From positions 1 through 64,000 of the IMG/VR virus record IMGVR_UViG_3300046660_000239: a DNA stretch of 64,000 bases. One strand, 5' to 3'. The position numbers were made by a program, and so were the translations under genes. This DNA is from a virus. Within the stretch, counting starts at the first letter, position 1; the number at the start of each line of letters is the position of its first letter. This document shows positions 29,019 to 38,608 of the stretch, one piece after another. The notes beneath the pieces were generated by a model, which did not search any database, was not told where the DNA came from, and was given only the letters and a program-made list of their open reading frames with translations.

Positions 29019-30518
29019 CTAAGCCTTTATTTCTTCAACAACGAGGGTAGCCGCATAAACGCCGCCGAACAGACGCGCCGAGGCGCTTCCGTTCATTCTG
29101 AAGGTTGTTCCGGTTCCGCCGACACGGACTGAGATCGTCTGGGCCGAGGTGCCGCCGGGTGTGTACTCGCACTCGCCGGCCATCGTCATCGGGTGCCCGG
29201 ACGCTTCTGGTGTTGCGTGGCCGGCCTTAATGGCATTTGTGTTGCCATTGAAGATCGCGAATATCGCAGTTGCCACGCCACTAGTGGACGTCACCGTTCC
29301 GCTGAACCGAATGCGGAGTTTGCTGGTGGCGCTTGTCGGTGTGATGTTCACCGTAAGGATCTGCGTCCCTTCGCCGATCTGCGGAATCGTGTCATCCGCA
29401 GGGATCGTGGCCGTGATGTCGGCATTCGTGGCGTACGGTGTCGCGGCGACGCTCTGAATGACCGAACCGACAGGAAAGAACAGATCGCGAAGCTCAGCCG
29501 CGCTGATCTCCTCCGGGTCACCCGCGCCTGCCGTTTTGCGGCCAATCAGGCGAAGTGTCGCACTGATGTTCTGAATTTTGGCGTAGGTGACAGCATCGCC
29601 GGCCAGCTTGACCGTCGTGATAGATCCGTCGGCCGGCGTGCCAACAGCGATCCGGAAGCCCATCTCCGCTTCAAAAGCCACGCCGTTCGGTGGCGCCTCA
29701 CTGAAGCGAAGCGTCGGCACGGTGCTAACATAGACCAGCGAGTAAGATGAATGCAGCTGGGCCGCGCCGCTCATATTCACTCGAATATTGTTGGCGCTGC
29801 CTGGATCTACCGTCAGGGGGAAATCGGTATCCACGCCGTTGCCGGTGAATGGGTCAACTACGACATCATTGCGGGCCAACGCAGCATAACCTGCCGCTTC
29901 CGCAGCAGCGGCCTCGGCAGCTGCCTGAATTGCCGCGCTCGCCTGATCGCTGATCAGGCGAAACGTGGAGCCAGACTTGATGCCAGCAACAATGGCGCCA
30001 GCAGGCATGCCGCCATCTTCTGGATCATTGCCACCATTAGTTTTGACCGTTAGGGGCGTCTCGCCGTTGAACGATACTGTGACCGCGCCAGGACCGTTCG
30101 CCTCGAAAACCGGAAACCAGATCAGCGCGGACTCTGAGACAGGTATGCTCGTGGTCGCTTGGATTGCGTTAGGCGTGCCTGCGCCGACATCACTCGCGAT
30201 GATGAACGAATACGGCAGATCGCCGACGCGCGTCCATGAACCAGAGCCGCCTGGGCCATTCTTCTGGTAAATGCCGTTATATGCCGATGTCGGGTCGGAA
30301 ATAACCCACGCCATCGAGTTTGCCGGCTTTGTTAGATCAGCAAACAGCAACGCGCGGGTCTGAAAAATCAGACCGCCGGTTGTCCCGATCGCATTGAGAA
30401 GGCTCTCGATCCATGCCCCCCAAGCCCTGATCTCTGATTTCTTGGGCTTCTTTTTGCCGGAGGAGGGAACCCCGGTAGTAACGAAGTCACCCCAAATATT
30501 TGCGGCTGTATCCGGCAT
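29019..30518 (-). CDS. tail fibre-like protein
   Basis: 499 residues, ATG 30518 nine bases after GGAGAAACT. N-terminal half has alanine-rich helix (ASAAIQAAAEAAAAEAAGYA), a typical trimer stalk; then strand-rich FTGNGVDTDFPLTVDPGSAN, and a C-terminal jelly-roll-like region. The layout fits a tail fibre or receptor-binding subunit attached to the J-like protein. Confidence 0.75.
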   Translation of the reverse strand: MPDTAANIWGDFVTTGVPSSGKKKPKKSEIRAWGAWIESLLNAIGTTGGLIFQTRALLFADLTKPANSMAWVISDPTSAYNGIYQKNGPGGSGSWTRVGDLPYSFIIASDVGAGTPNAIQATTSIPVSESALIWFPVFEANGPGAVTVSFNGETPLTVKTNGGNDPEDGGMPAGAIVAGIKSGSTFRLISDQASAAIQAAAEAAAAEAAGYAALARNDVVVDPFTGNGVDTDFPLTVDPGSANNIRVNMSGAAQLHSSYSLVYVSTVPTLRFSEAPPNGVAFEAEMGFRIAVGTPADGSITTVKLAGDAVTYAKIQNISATLRLIGRKTAGAGDPEEISAAELRDLFFPVGSVIQSVAATPYATNADITATIPADDTIPQIGEGTQILTVNITPTSATSKLRIRFSGTVTSTSGVATAIFAIFNGNTNAIKAGHATPEASGHPMTMAGECEYTPGGTSAQTISVRVGGTGTTFRMNGSASARLFGGVYAATLVVEEIKA

Positions 30519-30534
30519 AGTTTCTCCAGAATGG

Positions 30535-30556
30535 AAAAGCCCTCACGAGGAGGGCT
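30535..30556 (-). terminator. hairpin between the J-like and fibre genes
   Basis: AGCCCTC (30538-30544) and GAGGGCT (30550-30556), loop ACGAG; on the minus strand followed by TTTTCC. It could lower expression of the fibre and downstream genes. Confidence 0.6.
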
Positions 30557-30584
30557 GCATTGAGTTGGCTTGGACTTGGTGCCG

Positions 30585-32630
30585 CTACGTCACCGTGAAC
30601 GAACCAGTGGCCACGTTGGCTGCTGGCGTGCCAGACACGTTGAAGGCGACGACGAAACCGTATTTGGTGCCTGCGGTTAGGCCCGTTACGACGCGTCCAT
30701 CAGCGATGTTTGGTGGACCATATTCGGTGGCCACCAGCGTCGATCCAGCAAAGGTATTAACGGTGTTGATATAGATTCGAACGCCTGCGTAGTTGACGCT
30801 GTTCGGTGCTGTCCAAGAGAAGCCGCCCTGCCCTGCACCGCCAGTCACACCGGCTCCGGTAACGACGCCTGGTGGCGTCGGATCGGCCGTCGCGGTTCTG
30901 ATTTCGTAGGAGGTGAAGTCGGACTTCCTGCCGTTGGACCACGTCCGCAGACGGAAATGATACTGTACGCCGTCAGACAGGTAGTTCGATCGAACTGTGT
31001 CCTCCCCTGACTTAGACAGCGCCGACCTTGCCGGCTCCGTTAGTGCAGTTGGCTCCCACTCCAGTTCATAGGTCAGAGAATCCGACAAATGATCCCACGA
31101 GGCCTCTGCGTATGCGGCAGTCTGGCCGCCGGTTAGCGTCTCCGTCTTAATGACAACATCGAAGCCGGTAGGAGTGGGTACGGCACTCGGCGGCAACGGT
31201 GTCACGCTTGCCCCTGGTGCGCCCTCCTCCGTGGAGGCATTGAAACTGTAGAGGTCTGCCGGAACGACAATCCCCGAGAAGCTGACCGTCATGTCACTGA
31301 GCGAAATTGAGACTTTCGACGTAATCTCAACGACAGCATTCGTCAGCTTTGGAGCGTACTGAACGCGGACAAAGCGATGATACGAGATGTCCATGTCTGG
31401 ATCGTAATGCGCCGTGATGCTGACTTTGGCAGCGTTGCGCCTGATGTATGCCAACTTCTGCAGCCGCTGCATGTGGTTGTGCGTCTGCACAGCCACATTA
31501 TCGACAGTCATGGTCCGCTCTGTGTCTTCGCCGACGTAAGGGTTGCCATAGATGGCCGCGTCATTGGTGTTGTATAGGTCGGCGGGATCCGTAAATCGGC
31601 CACGCACAGCAAGAACAGTCGTCGCTGGGTCAACGTTGGCATTCAAGCCGAAAGAAATGATGTTGTCCCGCGTCAACGTAACGGACGGCTCGACATATTC
31701 TCCGGCATGGACACCCACCTTACCGTCTGGACGCTCATAGACGACCAACTCGGCCGCCTGATCGATTATCCGGCCAAGTTCGATCTGATCGCTATTGGCT
31801 CTAAACCAAAGGCCGCCGTGATAGCGACTTTCCGCAGTGCCGCCTCGGTTTGTGATGGGTTCGTCGCAGACGTCAGCAGCGTGCTGCCAGTCTGGCAAAT
31901 ACATATCATCAATCGACATCTTGCCGCCGTAGGGGCTGGTCAAGTGCCAAAGGCGCATGAGTGCCAGATTTGTCGTGAATGCGGTTGTGTCCGTGCGTGG
32001 ATCGTACAACGGCATGCCGTCGCCAACCGCCGAGTGTTCCGGCATTTGGTTGGGAAACGCATCGAGGTAATCCTCTTGCGCGACAGTAACGGCAGTCATC
32101 CTGATGCTGGCGAGGCCGTCGCCGCGATGATTAGCTGTATATAGCTCTGGAAATGTGGTGATGACGTCAGAATATGGAAGCTCGGCAGGCAGACCAACTC
32201 TTGTGTCGATGCTTACCTTTGGATTCCCTTTGATGACGAAGTGTGCCGGAAGAGAAACGTAACCGCTGTCTAGCGTTACGGCCTCATCATGCAGATAATG
32301 CTGCACAAATCCGTTGATGCGGTGACCGGCCCAAACGATGATGTGGAAGGCAACGCCATTTCTCTCCTCGAGAAACACATAGTCGCCAGCCTTTTTTACC
32401 CGCCCCAGAACAATTGGGAGGGACGGCACAGATTGCTTTAGATTATATGTGCCGTCTTCTGGCTTCGGGACTGACGGCTTTGGCGTTAGCGCCTTGGAAA
32501 GAAGAATTCCGCCGTAGGCAAGGCCACCGTAGGCCAACGCCAAAGTTCCAAGATATAGCGCGTTTGCAGCCACCACTGTTGTTGCGAATGACGACACGAT
32601 CAATGCGCCAAGGCTGATAATGTCTGGCAT
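30585..32630 (-). CDS. tail tip / host-specificity protein J-like
   Basis: 681 residues. N-terminal hydrophobic stretch (LALAYGGLAYGGILLSKALT), the VLGRVKKAGDYVFLEE and VWAGHRINGFVQHYL segments known from gpJ-like tail proteins, a central domain, and two C-terminal fibronectin type III modules (LTYELEWEPTALTEPARSAL..., NVSGTPAANVATGSFTVT). It should form the central tail tip and contact the host. Confidence 0.85.
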   Translation of the reverse strand: MPDIISLGALIVSSFATTVVAANALYLGTLALAYGGLAYGGILLSKALTPKPSVPKPEDGTYNLKQSVPSLPIVLGRVKKAGDYVFLEERNGVAFHIIVWAGHRINGFVQHYLHDEAVTLDSGYVSLPAHFVIKGNPKVSIDTRVGLPAELPYSDVITTFPELYTANHRGDGLASIRMTAVTVAQEDYLDAFPNQMPEHSAVGDGMPLYDPRTDTTAFTTNLALMRLWHLTSPYGGKMSIDDMYLPDWQHAADVCDEPITNRGGTAESRYHGGLWFRANSDQIELGRIIDQAAELVVYERPDGKVGVHAGEYVEPSVTLTRDNIISFGLNANVDPATTVLAVRGRFTDPADLYNTNDAAIYGNPYVGEDTERTMTVDNVAVQTHNHMQRLQKLAYIRRNAAKVSITAHYDPDMDISYHRFVRVQYAPKLTNAVVEITSKVSISLSDMTVSFSGIVVPADLYSFNASTEEGAPGASVTPLPPSAVPTPTGFDVVIKTETLTGGQTAAYAEASWDHLSDSLTYELEWEPTALTEPARSALSKSGEDTVRSNYLSDGVQYHFRLRTWSNGRKSDFTSYEIRTATADPTPPGVVTGAGVTGGAGQGGFSWTAPNSVNYAGVRIYINTVNTFAGSTLVATEYGPPNIADGRVVTGLTAGTKYGFVVAFNVSGTPAANVATGSFTVT

Positions 32631-32634
32631 GTAA

Positions 32635-33042
32635 TTAGATTTCCCAGATTGCTAGCGGGGCGGCAGAGATTGGACAAACGCCACTGCGGGTGCGAACTAG
32701 CCAGTTCGTCCCATCGAAAATGGCGCCCCATTGGCGGTTGATGTTCCCGGCAGATCCGATGACACCAACAGCGCCTTGCGTGGCGGCGCTGAGAGGCTTG
32801 CCGCCAATGTTGGCGACACACCCTGTAACGACCGGAACAACGCCACGATGCTTCTCTATGATGCTGCGGAAGCCTTCATCGGTGTCATAGGTGCCGCGAA
32901 GATGTGAGGCCGGATCGGGATAACCAAGCCACATCGCCCAATCCGCCAGAAAAAGGCAGCAATCCACTTGGCCCGGTTGCCATGGGCGGCAATTGTGGGC
33001 AGCAAGAAACAGCGCGAGCTGGTCTCCTACCAATTTGGCCAT
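32635..33042 (-). CDS. DUF6950/NlpC-P60-related tail tip protein
   Basis: 135 residues. The GQVDCCLFLADWAMWLGYPDPASHLRG region has the Cys of NlpC/P60-type folds and follows the phage DUF6950 pattern; the histidine that would complete the dyad is not obvious (QWGAIFDGTNWLV), so activity is uncertain. In this position lambda-like phages encode tail tip hydrolases (gpK). Confidence 0.7.
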   Translation of the reverse strand: MAKLVGDQLALFLAAHNCRPWQPGQVDCCLFLADWAMWLGYPDPASHLRGTYDTDEGFRSIIEKHRGVVPVVTGCVANIGGKPLSAATQGAVGVIGSAGNINRQWGAIFDGTNWLVRTRSGVCPISAAPLAIWEI

Positions 33043-33593
33043 CTGATCGTCTTGTCTTTCAGGCCAGGGATTCGCTCACAGAACCTGTCGTCGGCCGCCA
33101 ATGGGTTGCTGACTTTTGCGCGCGCTCGTTGGTCGACATCAGATAGAACCGCGCCGTTGGTGACGGATCGCAGCGTAAAACGATTTGCTATGTCCACTTG
33201 AATTGTGGACCTAATGTTGTCGCCGCTCGCCTGATCAACGAAGTTAAGGTTGGCGACAGTCCCTGTGAACCTGATGATCGGCGAGCCGGTCGGCTGGTCC
33301 GTGGAGTCGCATTTTTGCAGAAGAACCCGGAATGGTGATCCAACGATATTTCCCGCCTGGTAGTCAGCCCAGACTTTGTTGGATGTGTCCTCGTCTACGC
33401 CGGAAAGAACCAATGTGAGCGTGAATGCTTCAGCATTGATTGCGGCCTCGATCTGCGCCAACGCATCCTCCGTGAGGGTGCACGATCGATATACATCTCC
33501 ATCTGGATCGATAAACGCGCCGCCGGACCCGTCCCAAAAACGTAGCGTGCCAGATGGCAGATCCACCTGACATAAAATACGAAGACTGGCCAA
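33027..33593 (-). CDS. tail assembly / baseplate protein
   Basis: 188 residues from TTG 33593, after GGAGGGCAGGC. Strand-rich throughout (LTLVLSGVDEDTSNKVWADY, RFTGTVANLNFVDQAS, FTLRSVTNGAVLSDVDQ); it aligns in gene order with the distal tail proteins between tape measure and gpJ. Not assigned to a named family. Confidence 0.65.
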   Translation of the reverse strand: MASLRILCQVDLPSGTLRFWDGSGGAFIDPDGDVYRSCTLTEDALAQIEAAINAEAFTLTLVLSGVDEDTSNKVWADYQAGNIVGSPFRVLLQKCDSTDQPTGSPIIRFTGTVANLNFVDQASGDNIRSTIQVDIANRFTLRSVTNGAVLSDVDQRARAKVSNPLAADDRFCERIPGLKDKTIRWPNW

Positions 33594-33612
33594 AGCCTGC
33601 CCTCCTTATGTT

Positions 33613-34335
33613 TTATAGAAGACCGAGAGCTAACTGGTTCCAGTAATCCGTCGCCTCGACAAACGAGACGTTCGGCCTCGTGCCCTTGGTTATGGCGTCT
33701 TGAGACACATCCATTCCCCGATCCTCCGCAAGATGGCAGAGGCAAGTAGGTCGATCGAATTCAAGATCGGATCCAGATGGGATGGTGTCTCGCACCGTCG
33801 GCGAGATTGGAACAGTCCAGACGTCACCATCGATAGTGATGACCGGGCCGACCTCGTAGAGCGCGTGGTTATAGGAGAAGCGAGTGCCGACTAGATTGGC
33901 TGCGGCATTAATAATGCGCAGCCTTATCGTGGTTGCGCCGATGGGCGTTGTACTGTCGGCGACCACAGATATTGCGTTCTGCAGATATTCCGTGTCGTCG
34001 TCAAAGGGCGCGTCATCGCTGTGAGGCTCTTCCCCTATTGGCTCGAACCGCCCGCTCACATAGGGAGCCGAAAGCGAAGACGGTACACGCACAGCAATAA
34101 GCCCCGACCGGCCGCCTAGTTTCTGCCTGATCGCCTGCCACGTTTGCCACTGATCGCGATATCGATTTTGGATGACGATGCCGGCATAATCGATGGCCCA
34201 ATATCCGAGATCGGTACGAGTAACAGGCTCGACGCCGCCCAGCGACCTGCCGCCGGACCTTGTAAAAGGCACAAGGCACGGGGCAACTTGCGACGGCGTG
34301 AGTGTGCAGAACGGCCATTCGATGATATCGACCAT
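33613..34335 (-). CDS. distal tail protein
   Basis: 240 residues, ATG 34335. Opens MVDIIEWPFCTLTPSQV and contains TRSGGRSLGGVEPVTRTDLG, YWAIDYAGIVIQNRYRDQWQ and PTCLCHLAEDRGMDVS, a set recurring in rhizobial siphophages just after the tape measure. Probably a distal-tail/baseplate component; family name unknown to me. Confidence 0.65.
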   Translation of the reverse strand: MVDIIEWPFCTLTPSQVAPCLVPFTRSGGRSLGGVEPVTRTDLGYWAIDYAGIVIQNRYRDQWQTWQAIRQKLGGRSGLIAVRVPSSLSAPYVSGRFEPIGEEPHSDDAPFDDDTEYLQNAISVVADSTTPIGATTIRLRIINAAANLVGTRFSYNHALYEVGPVITIDGDVWTVPISPTVRDTIPSGSDLEFDRPTCLCHLAEDRGMDVSQDAITKGTRPNVSFVEATDYWNQLALGLL

Positions 34336-34340
34336 ATGCC

Positions 34341-36929
34341 CTACCCGTTCCTGTAATCGCCGCCGGCGGTGTTGTTTTGATATTTGGCCATTGTTGGGAC
34401 TACCTGCTGCGAAGCGGCCGACACAATGCGCGGGCTGGCCGCGGCGACTGTGTCGTTGCTGACCGACTTCACGTAGGCCCGTAGGCCGCCAGTGTCGTCG
34501 ACGGACACGCCAACTTGGATGTCGGTCTTGCCGCCACCACCCATCTTCGTGCCACGAGGCAAAACAACCTCGCCGCGCTGAAGAATGGCCGGAACCTCGC
34601 CAGGCACTAGGCCGGCGACGCCGCCTTTGTGGTAGCGCTTGGCGCCCGCAAAAGACTTCGGCGAGACTGAGCGCCCATGGCCGTAGCCATCGGCACCAGC
34701 CACACCGCCGCTATGCAGGATGCCTGGAATGATCATTCCGCCGAGAAGGCCGCCTGCCCCACCACCACCGCCGCCGAAGAGTCCGCCGAGACCGCCACCG
34801 CTAAACACAGCGTTGAGGCCAACATCGATCAACTTGTCGACGACCTTGTTGAGGGCATTAGCCAAAGCTTCAGCCGCAGACTTGCCGCTGCGCAGGTCGG
34901 AGATAAACCCGCCGACAGCATCACGACCGAGATCGCGGAACTCTTCGGCAGATTTCTTGATCCGCTCTTGCGATGCCTTCAATTGGTCGCCGGCAGACGA
35001 AGCCTTCGCGTAATTGGTCGACAGCGCATCAATGCTTGCGGCAAGTTCTGGAGTTACCGAAACACCGGCCTTTTGGGCCTCTGACAGCAATTCCTGCTGG
35101 ATCCTGGCCTTTTCGACCGCAAAACCGTAGTCATTTACAAGCGGGTTTAGCTTGGCTTGCGCGGCATACTGAGCGTTCAGCATGTCGATGCGCTTCTGCA
35201 CGTCGGCAACGTCGCCTTGGAACAACTGATCCGGCGACTTCTTGTTGCCAAGGCCGGCGTCATTCATCGAGATGCCGGTGCCAGAAAGGTAGGTTTGCGC
35301 CTCTTCCTTGCGTCTGCCAGGGTTTGACGTCAGCGCGGCAATAGCCTTCGCCACCTTCTCCGGCCCGCCGCCCTCCTTGATCGCGTTCACGATCGCATCA
35401 GGCAGAGACCCGTAGTTGTAGGCGATAGACGTCAGTGCGGCCTGCTGGCCTTCGGACAGGCTCTTCCACGTCTCAATGCCGATCGCATTCTGGATCCCGT
35501 TCTGGAACTCCATGATGCGCCTGGACAGATCGCGTTGCGCATCATCAAGTGTGACGATGGTATCCTTGGTCACCTTCTCGATTTGGCCATTGGCACGAGT
35601 GGCCGTATCGCTGCCAAAACCTACGCGAAAAGCGTTGGTGTCCCACTTGGCGTTCGTAATAAAGCCTTCGAAGCCGCGAATAAGCTTTGCCGCGGCCGAC
35701 TTGCCGACCTCATCGAGGTTGGACTGATTCTGGTCGTATGCCTGCGCCTGCTCGCCGTTCATGAACTGGCCGCCGCCCGAATACAGCGGAGAAAGCGTGC
35801 CAAGTGGCGACTTGTTGATCTGCGTCTGCAGATCATTCAGGTTCTTGGCGTACTCGCCGACCTGCGTGAGCGCCTTGCCCATCGCCGGAATGAGTTCAGT
35901 CTTGATCTTGCTGGCAATGTCGCTGATTGCGCCGCCGCCGTTTATGCCAAGGCCAATGGCCGAAGAAGTCAGGGTCGCGAATGCGTCCTTGGCCTGCTCG
36001 CCGGTAAGGTAAAGCGTATTCAGGCGCTTGTTTGTGCCCTCTATGGCTTCCTGCAGGGGAATGGACTCGTTCGCCGACAATCGAAGCTGTTTTGCCAGTT
36101 CCCTGATGTTGTCAGGAATGCCCTTCATGCCCTCGATCTGCGCCATCTCAAGCGAGAATTCGCGAAAATCTGGGATATCCTTATTCAGGGATCCAAGGGC
36201 GTGTTGGAAATCGATAACGGTCTGTGTGGCACCGCCAAACTCGCTGACCGGCACACTCAGAACATCAGATTTTAGATCCTTGCCGGCGGCTTCGATGGCC
36301 TTTTGCAGGCTGCCGAACTCGTCGCGCAGCTTCTGCAGTTCGATCTTCTTGACCGAGTCCGAATATCCCTCGACGCCCTTCTTGGCGATGCCCCAGGCGT
36401 CATCGAACGATTTGATCAGCTCGGCATGAGCCTTCAGCAGTTTTTCGGCGTCCGGAACGTCAGACTTTAGGGTCGTCAGGTATTGAACGGCAGCGCCGGC
36501 CAGGCCGATCAAGGCAAACGATGCCAGCGATACCGGATTGACCATCTGCGCGAACGCGCCGCCAAGGGTTTTAACGGCGCCAACAAGGCCGCCGCCCGAG
36601 CCGTTGAAGACCTGCGCAACCTGGCTGCCCTGCTGGGCCATAACCTGAAACGGTGACGCGCCGCCGGCCAGCGATGTCGCGATATCGTTCAACTGGAACG
36701 ACAGGTTCTGCACCGCGGCGCGTTGAGCGCCTAGAGACTGCTCGACCTTGCGGCCGGAATTCACAAAGCTGCTGGCAGCGTTGTCGTTGGCGCGCTTAAA
36801 CTTGTTCTCGATTCCGCTGGCCGTGTCTCCGGCCGACTTCGCAATGCCGGAGAGCTGCTTTTCGAATTTCTTAGTCGTAGCCTCGATGGAGACTAGAAGG
36901 CGGGCGGTGTCGTCTGCTGTCGCGGCCAT
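34341..36929 (-). CDS. tape measure protein with internal lysozyme domain
   Basis: 862 residues. N-terminal helical region (LLVSIEATTKKFEKQLSGIA) and hydrophobic segments (ASFALIGLAGAAVQYL) as in lambda-type tape measures. Residues about 410-560 are a GH24 lysozyme: FEGFITNAKWDTNAFRVGF-G-S-D-T keeps the E-x8-D-x5-T spacing approximately, then LSEGQQAALTSIAYNYGSLP. The end (GEVPAILQRGEVVLPRGTKM) is typical of tail length proteins. It sets tail length and probably opens the peptidoglycan during DNA entry. Confidence 0.9.
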   Translation of the reverse strand: MAATADDTARLLVSIEATTKKFEKQLSGIAKSAGDTASGIENKFKRANDNAASSFVNSGRKVEQSLGAQRAAVQNLSFQLNDIATSLAGGASPFQVMAQQGSQVAQVFNGSGGGLVGAVKTLGGAFAQMVNPVSLASFALIGLAGAAVQYLTTLKSDVPDAEKLLKAHAELIKSFDDAWGIAKKGVEGYSDSVKKIELQKLRDEFGSLQKAIEAAGKDLKSDVLSVPVSEFGGATQTVIDFQHALGSLNKDIPDFREFSLEMAQIEGMKGIPDNIRELAKQLRLSANESIPLQEAIEGTNKRLNTLYLTGEQAKDAFATLTSSAIGLGINGGGAISDIASKIKTELIPAMGKALTQVGEYAKNLNDLQTQINKSPLGTLSPLYSGGGQFMNGEQAQAYDQNQSNLDEVGKSAAAKLIRGFEGFITNAKWDTNAFRVGFGSDTATRANGQIEKVTKDTIVTLDDAQRDLSRRIMEFQNGIQNAIGIETWKSLSEGQQAALTSIAYNYGSLPDAIVNAIKEGGGPEKVAKAIAALTSNPGRRKEEAQTYLSGTGISMNDAGLGNKKSPDQLFQGDVADVQKRIDMLNAQYAAQAKLNPLVNDYGFAVEKARIQQELLSEAQKAGVSVTPELAASIDALSTNYAKASSAGDQLKASQERIKKSAEEFRDLGRDAVGGFISDLRSGKSAAEALANALNKVVDKLIDVGLNAVFSGGGLGGLFGGGGGGAGGLLGGMIIPGILHSGGVAGADGYGHGRSVSPKSFAGAKRYHKGGVAGLVPGEVPAILQRGEVVLPRGTKMGGGGKTDIQVGVSVDDTGGLRAYVKSVSNDTVAAASPRIVSAASQQVVPTMAKYQNNTAGGDYRNG

Positions 36930-37196
36930 TTAGAACCCTACAATTCCGAGATCTGCCAGCTCATCATCGCCCATTGGCGGAGGTGGCGGTTCTTCACTGG
37001 CGTGGGCTTTTCTATAGCCCTCCGAGCAGCACGCGAATTCCCAGAGCGTCATGTCATCGACATCGCGAGGCGAGTATCCAATAACAGCGCCAGCGGCGAG
37101 ATAGCTTGACCAGCGTGTCTTGCCGTTTGGCAGCGGGTCTAGCTTTCCTTCGCTATCCCCGCCTGGGGCTCCCCCGGCTGGTCGTCGGTCTCCCAC
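36930..37196 (-). CDS. tail assembly chaperone (Phage_TAC_6-like)
   Basis: 88 residues from GTG 37196, overlapping the previous gene by 58 bases in the -1 frame. The core WSSYLAAGAVIGYSPRDVDDMTLWEF matches the second of the two chaperones known from gene-transfer-agent and related tails. Placed between the first chaperone and the tape measure. The start is weakly supported; a start further downstream is possible. Confidence 0.7.
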   Translation of the reverse strand: MGDRRPAGGAPGGDSEGKLDPLPNGKTRWSSYLAAGAVIGYSPRDVDDMTLWEFACCSEGYRKAHASEEPPPPPMGDDELADLGIVGF

Positions 37197-37489
37197 ATGA
37201 TGAATCTTCGGAGGATTTCTGCCGAAGTGACCGCAAGGGCATATGGGCTAGCAACATCGAGGGCGGCCTCAACGGCCTTTTGGGCAATCCGCTCTTCCAT
37301 GCCGCCGCCGATCAAGCCAAGGCGGATCGGCCCTATCACGTCGTCAATTTTCCATTGCGAGGAAAGCAGGCGCATCATGACAACGGCGCAACCGGCATCG
37401 CACTTCTGTTCGACAGCCCTAAGCTCGCCGATGCCCAGGCGGAAAGAATGCTCTCCGCCTGGCCACGTTATCTCCTCTGACCCCCGCAT
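37139..37489 (-). CDS. tail assembly chaperone (GTA gp10 / Phage_TAC_11-like)
   Basis: 116 residues, TAATG overlap with the tail tube gene. FRLGIGELRAVEQKCDAGCA and IGPIRLGLIGGGM, VLRRFI-type ending are characteristic of the gp10-like chaperone. Works with the overlapping second chaperone on the tape measure. Confidence 0.8.
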   Translation of the reverse strand: MRGSEEITWPGGEHSFRLGIGELRAVEQKCDAGCAVVMMRLLSSQWKIDDVIGPIRLGLIGGGMEERIAQKAVEAALDVASPYALAVTSAEILRRFIMWETDDQPGEPQAGIAKES

Positions 37490-37938
37490 TAGGAGATCCG
37501 CGGGGTGCGCGTCGGGATGCCGTCGAACTGAATGTCGAGCTCGGCGGTGACCTTCGTGCCGCGCTCAGCAGCGTTGTTGATCGATGCCAGGTAGGCCGCT
37601 CCGGATTCGTACTCCGTATCACCGATCGCCGCATTGACGTGGTGAATACGGATGTTCTTCGGCTGGCCGGCGCCCCACCAATCAAGCAGAAGCTCGTGCG
37701 ACTGCGAAGCCCATACGCCAGAGGCGGAAACGGTCACTTCAGACGACTGAACGGCGCGCTCAACCTGTGCAGGCAAAGATTCGTCGTCGCACGATGGAAC
37801 TTCGGAGGTCTGCATGTTGTGCTGGCGGTTAACGCCTCTGGAAGTCAGGCCACAGATCTTGCTGTAAACGCCGCTACCTGCGGTCACCTCGACCTCAAGC
37901 ACCATCTGATGAAAATTAGCTGTACTCGCATACGCCAT
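37489..37938 (-). CDS. major tail tube protein
   Basis: 149 residues. Strand-rich body with a conserved-looking middle (ERAVQSSEVTVSASGVWASQ, ELLLDWWGAGQPKNIRIHHV) and a C-terminal VTAELDIQFDGI strand, as in phage tail tube proteins. Position between the tail completion genes and chaperones agrees. Confidence 0.8.
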   Translation of the reverse strand: MAYASTANFHQMVLEVEVTAGSGVYSKICGLTSRGVNRQHNMQTSEVPSCDDESLPAQVERAVQSSEVTVSASGVWASQSHELLLDWWGAGQPKNIRIHHVNAAIGDTEYESGAAYLASINNAAERGTKVTAELDIQFDGIPTRTPRIS

Positions 37939-37964
37939 TTGGTTTTCCTTTCATGGCAAAGAAA

Positions 37965-37984
37965 ACCGCCGGCGAAGCGGCGGT
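37965..37984 (-). terminator. hairpin between head-tail genes and tail tube
   Basis: ACCGCCG (37965-37971) with CGGCGGT (37978-37984); TTTTCTTT follows on the minus strand. A partial terminator or mRNA stability element inside the late operon. Confidence 0.55.
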
Positions 37985-37997
37985 TGGTCTTGGGGCA

Positions 37998-38201
37998 TTA
38001 GCCCTTTATTTCTTGTGATTTCCGCCCTGGAGGCGGGACTTTGGTTGCGCGCGCCACAGAGACGGCGTATTCCACGAAATCTCGAGGCCACGATTGCGGC
38101 TCCGCTTTCGGCTTAGCGTTGAAACTAAACTTCGATCGAGGCCTAGACCAATTCACCTCTTGATGAACCATCATCCACGCCATGTTTTCACCTGTCGTCA
38201 T
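37998..38201 (-). CDS. hypothetical protein
   Basis: 67 residues, ATG 38201 (ATGA overlap). Contains basic/proline-rich SWPRDFVEYAVSVARATKVP and PPPGRKSQEIKG. Not recognised; gene order supports a minor tail or connector role. Confidence 0.6.
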   Translation of the reverse strand: MTTGENMAWMMVHQEVNWSRPRSKFSFNAKPKAEPQSWPRDFVEYAVSVARATKVPPPGRKSQEIKG

Positions 38202-38608
38202 TCTGGCTCTTCGATGCTGGCCGTTACGCTCACGACGCCATGCGTTGTGAGCCCGTCGGAATCGGTAAAGACGCGGCGAAAATCCACTCGGATTTCTGCC
38301 AAGGCATTCACCGACAACACCAACTCAGCTTCGTGAAGCGTGCGATAAATCAGGTCGACGATGTTTTTCGCCTCGACCTGGCCAACGGCTTTGCTCCACA
38401 CGTCCACTTGGAACGAGTGGGTGCCGCTGACAGAGCAATCGGCGCTATCATCAACCACATCGGACGGGCCGAAGCTAACATAGGCGTTCTTGCCATTATA
38501 AGGGTCAGCCGGCACTCGGTCATAAACGCCTCCGACCAGCGCCATAATGGCGGTCGTGGCGCGCAGCGTGTCGTAAAGGAGCTTTTGCAGATCCGCCTGT
38601 GCGCCCAT
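38198..38608 (-). CDS. DUF3168 tail completion protein
   Basis: 136 residues from ATG 38608 (TGATG). ADLQKLLYDTLRATTAIMAL, GGVYDRVPADPYNGKNAYVSF and FQVDVWSKAVGQVEAKNIVD follow the DUF3168 plan, the head-tail/tail terminator protein of many siphophages. Confidence 0.85.
   Translation of the reverse strand: MGAQADLQKLLYDTLRATTAIMALVGGVYDRVPADPYNGKNAYVSFGPSDVVDDSADCSVSGTHSFQVDVWSKAVGQVEAKNIVDLIYRTLHEAELVLSVNALAEIRVDFRRVFTDSDGLTTHGVVSVTASIEEPE

Noticed and set aside
37139-37196. Programmed -1 frameshift joining the two tail chaperones
   Set aside because: The overlap is in the right frame relation, but no good slippery heptamer is present and the GTA-type pair is normally two separate genes.
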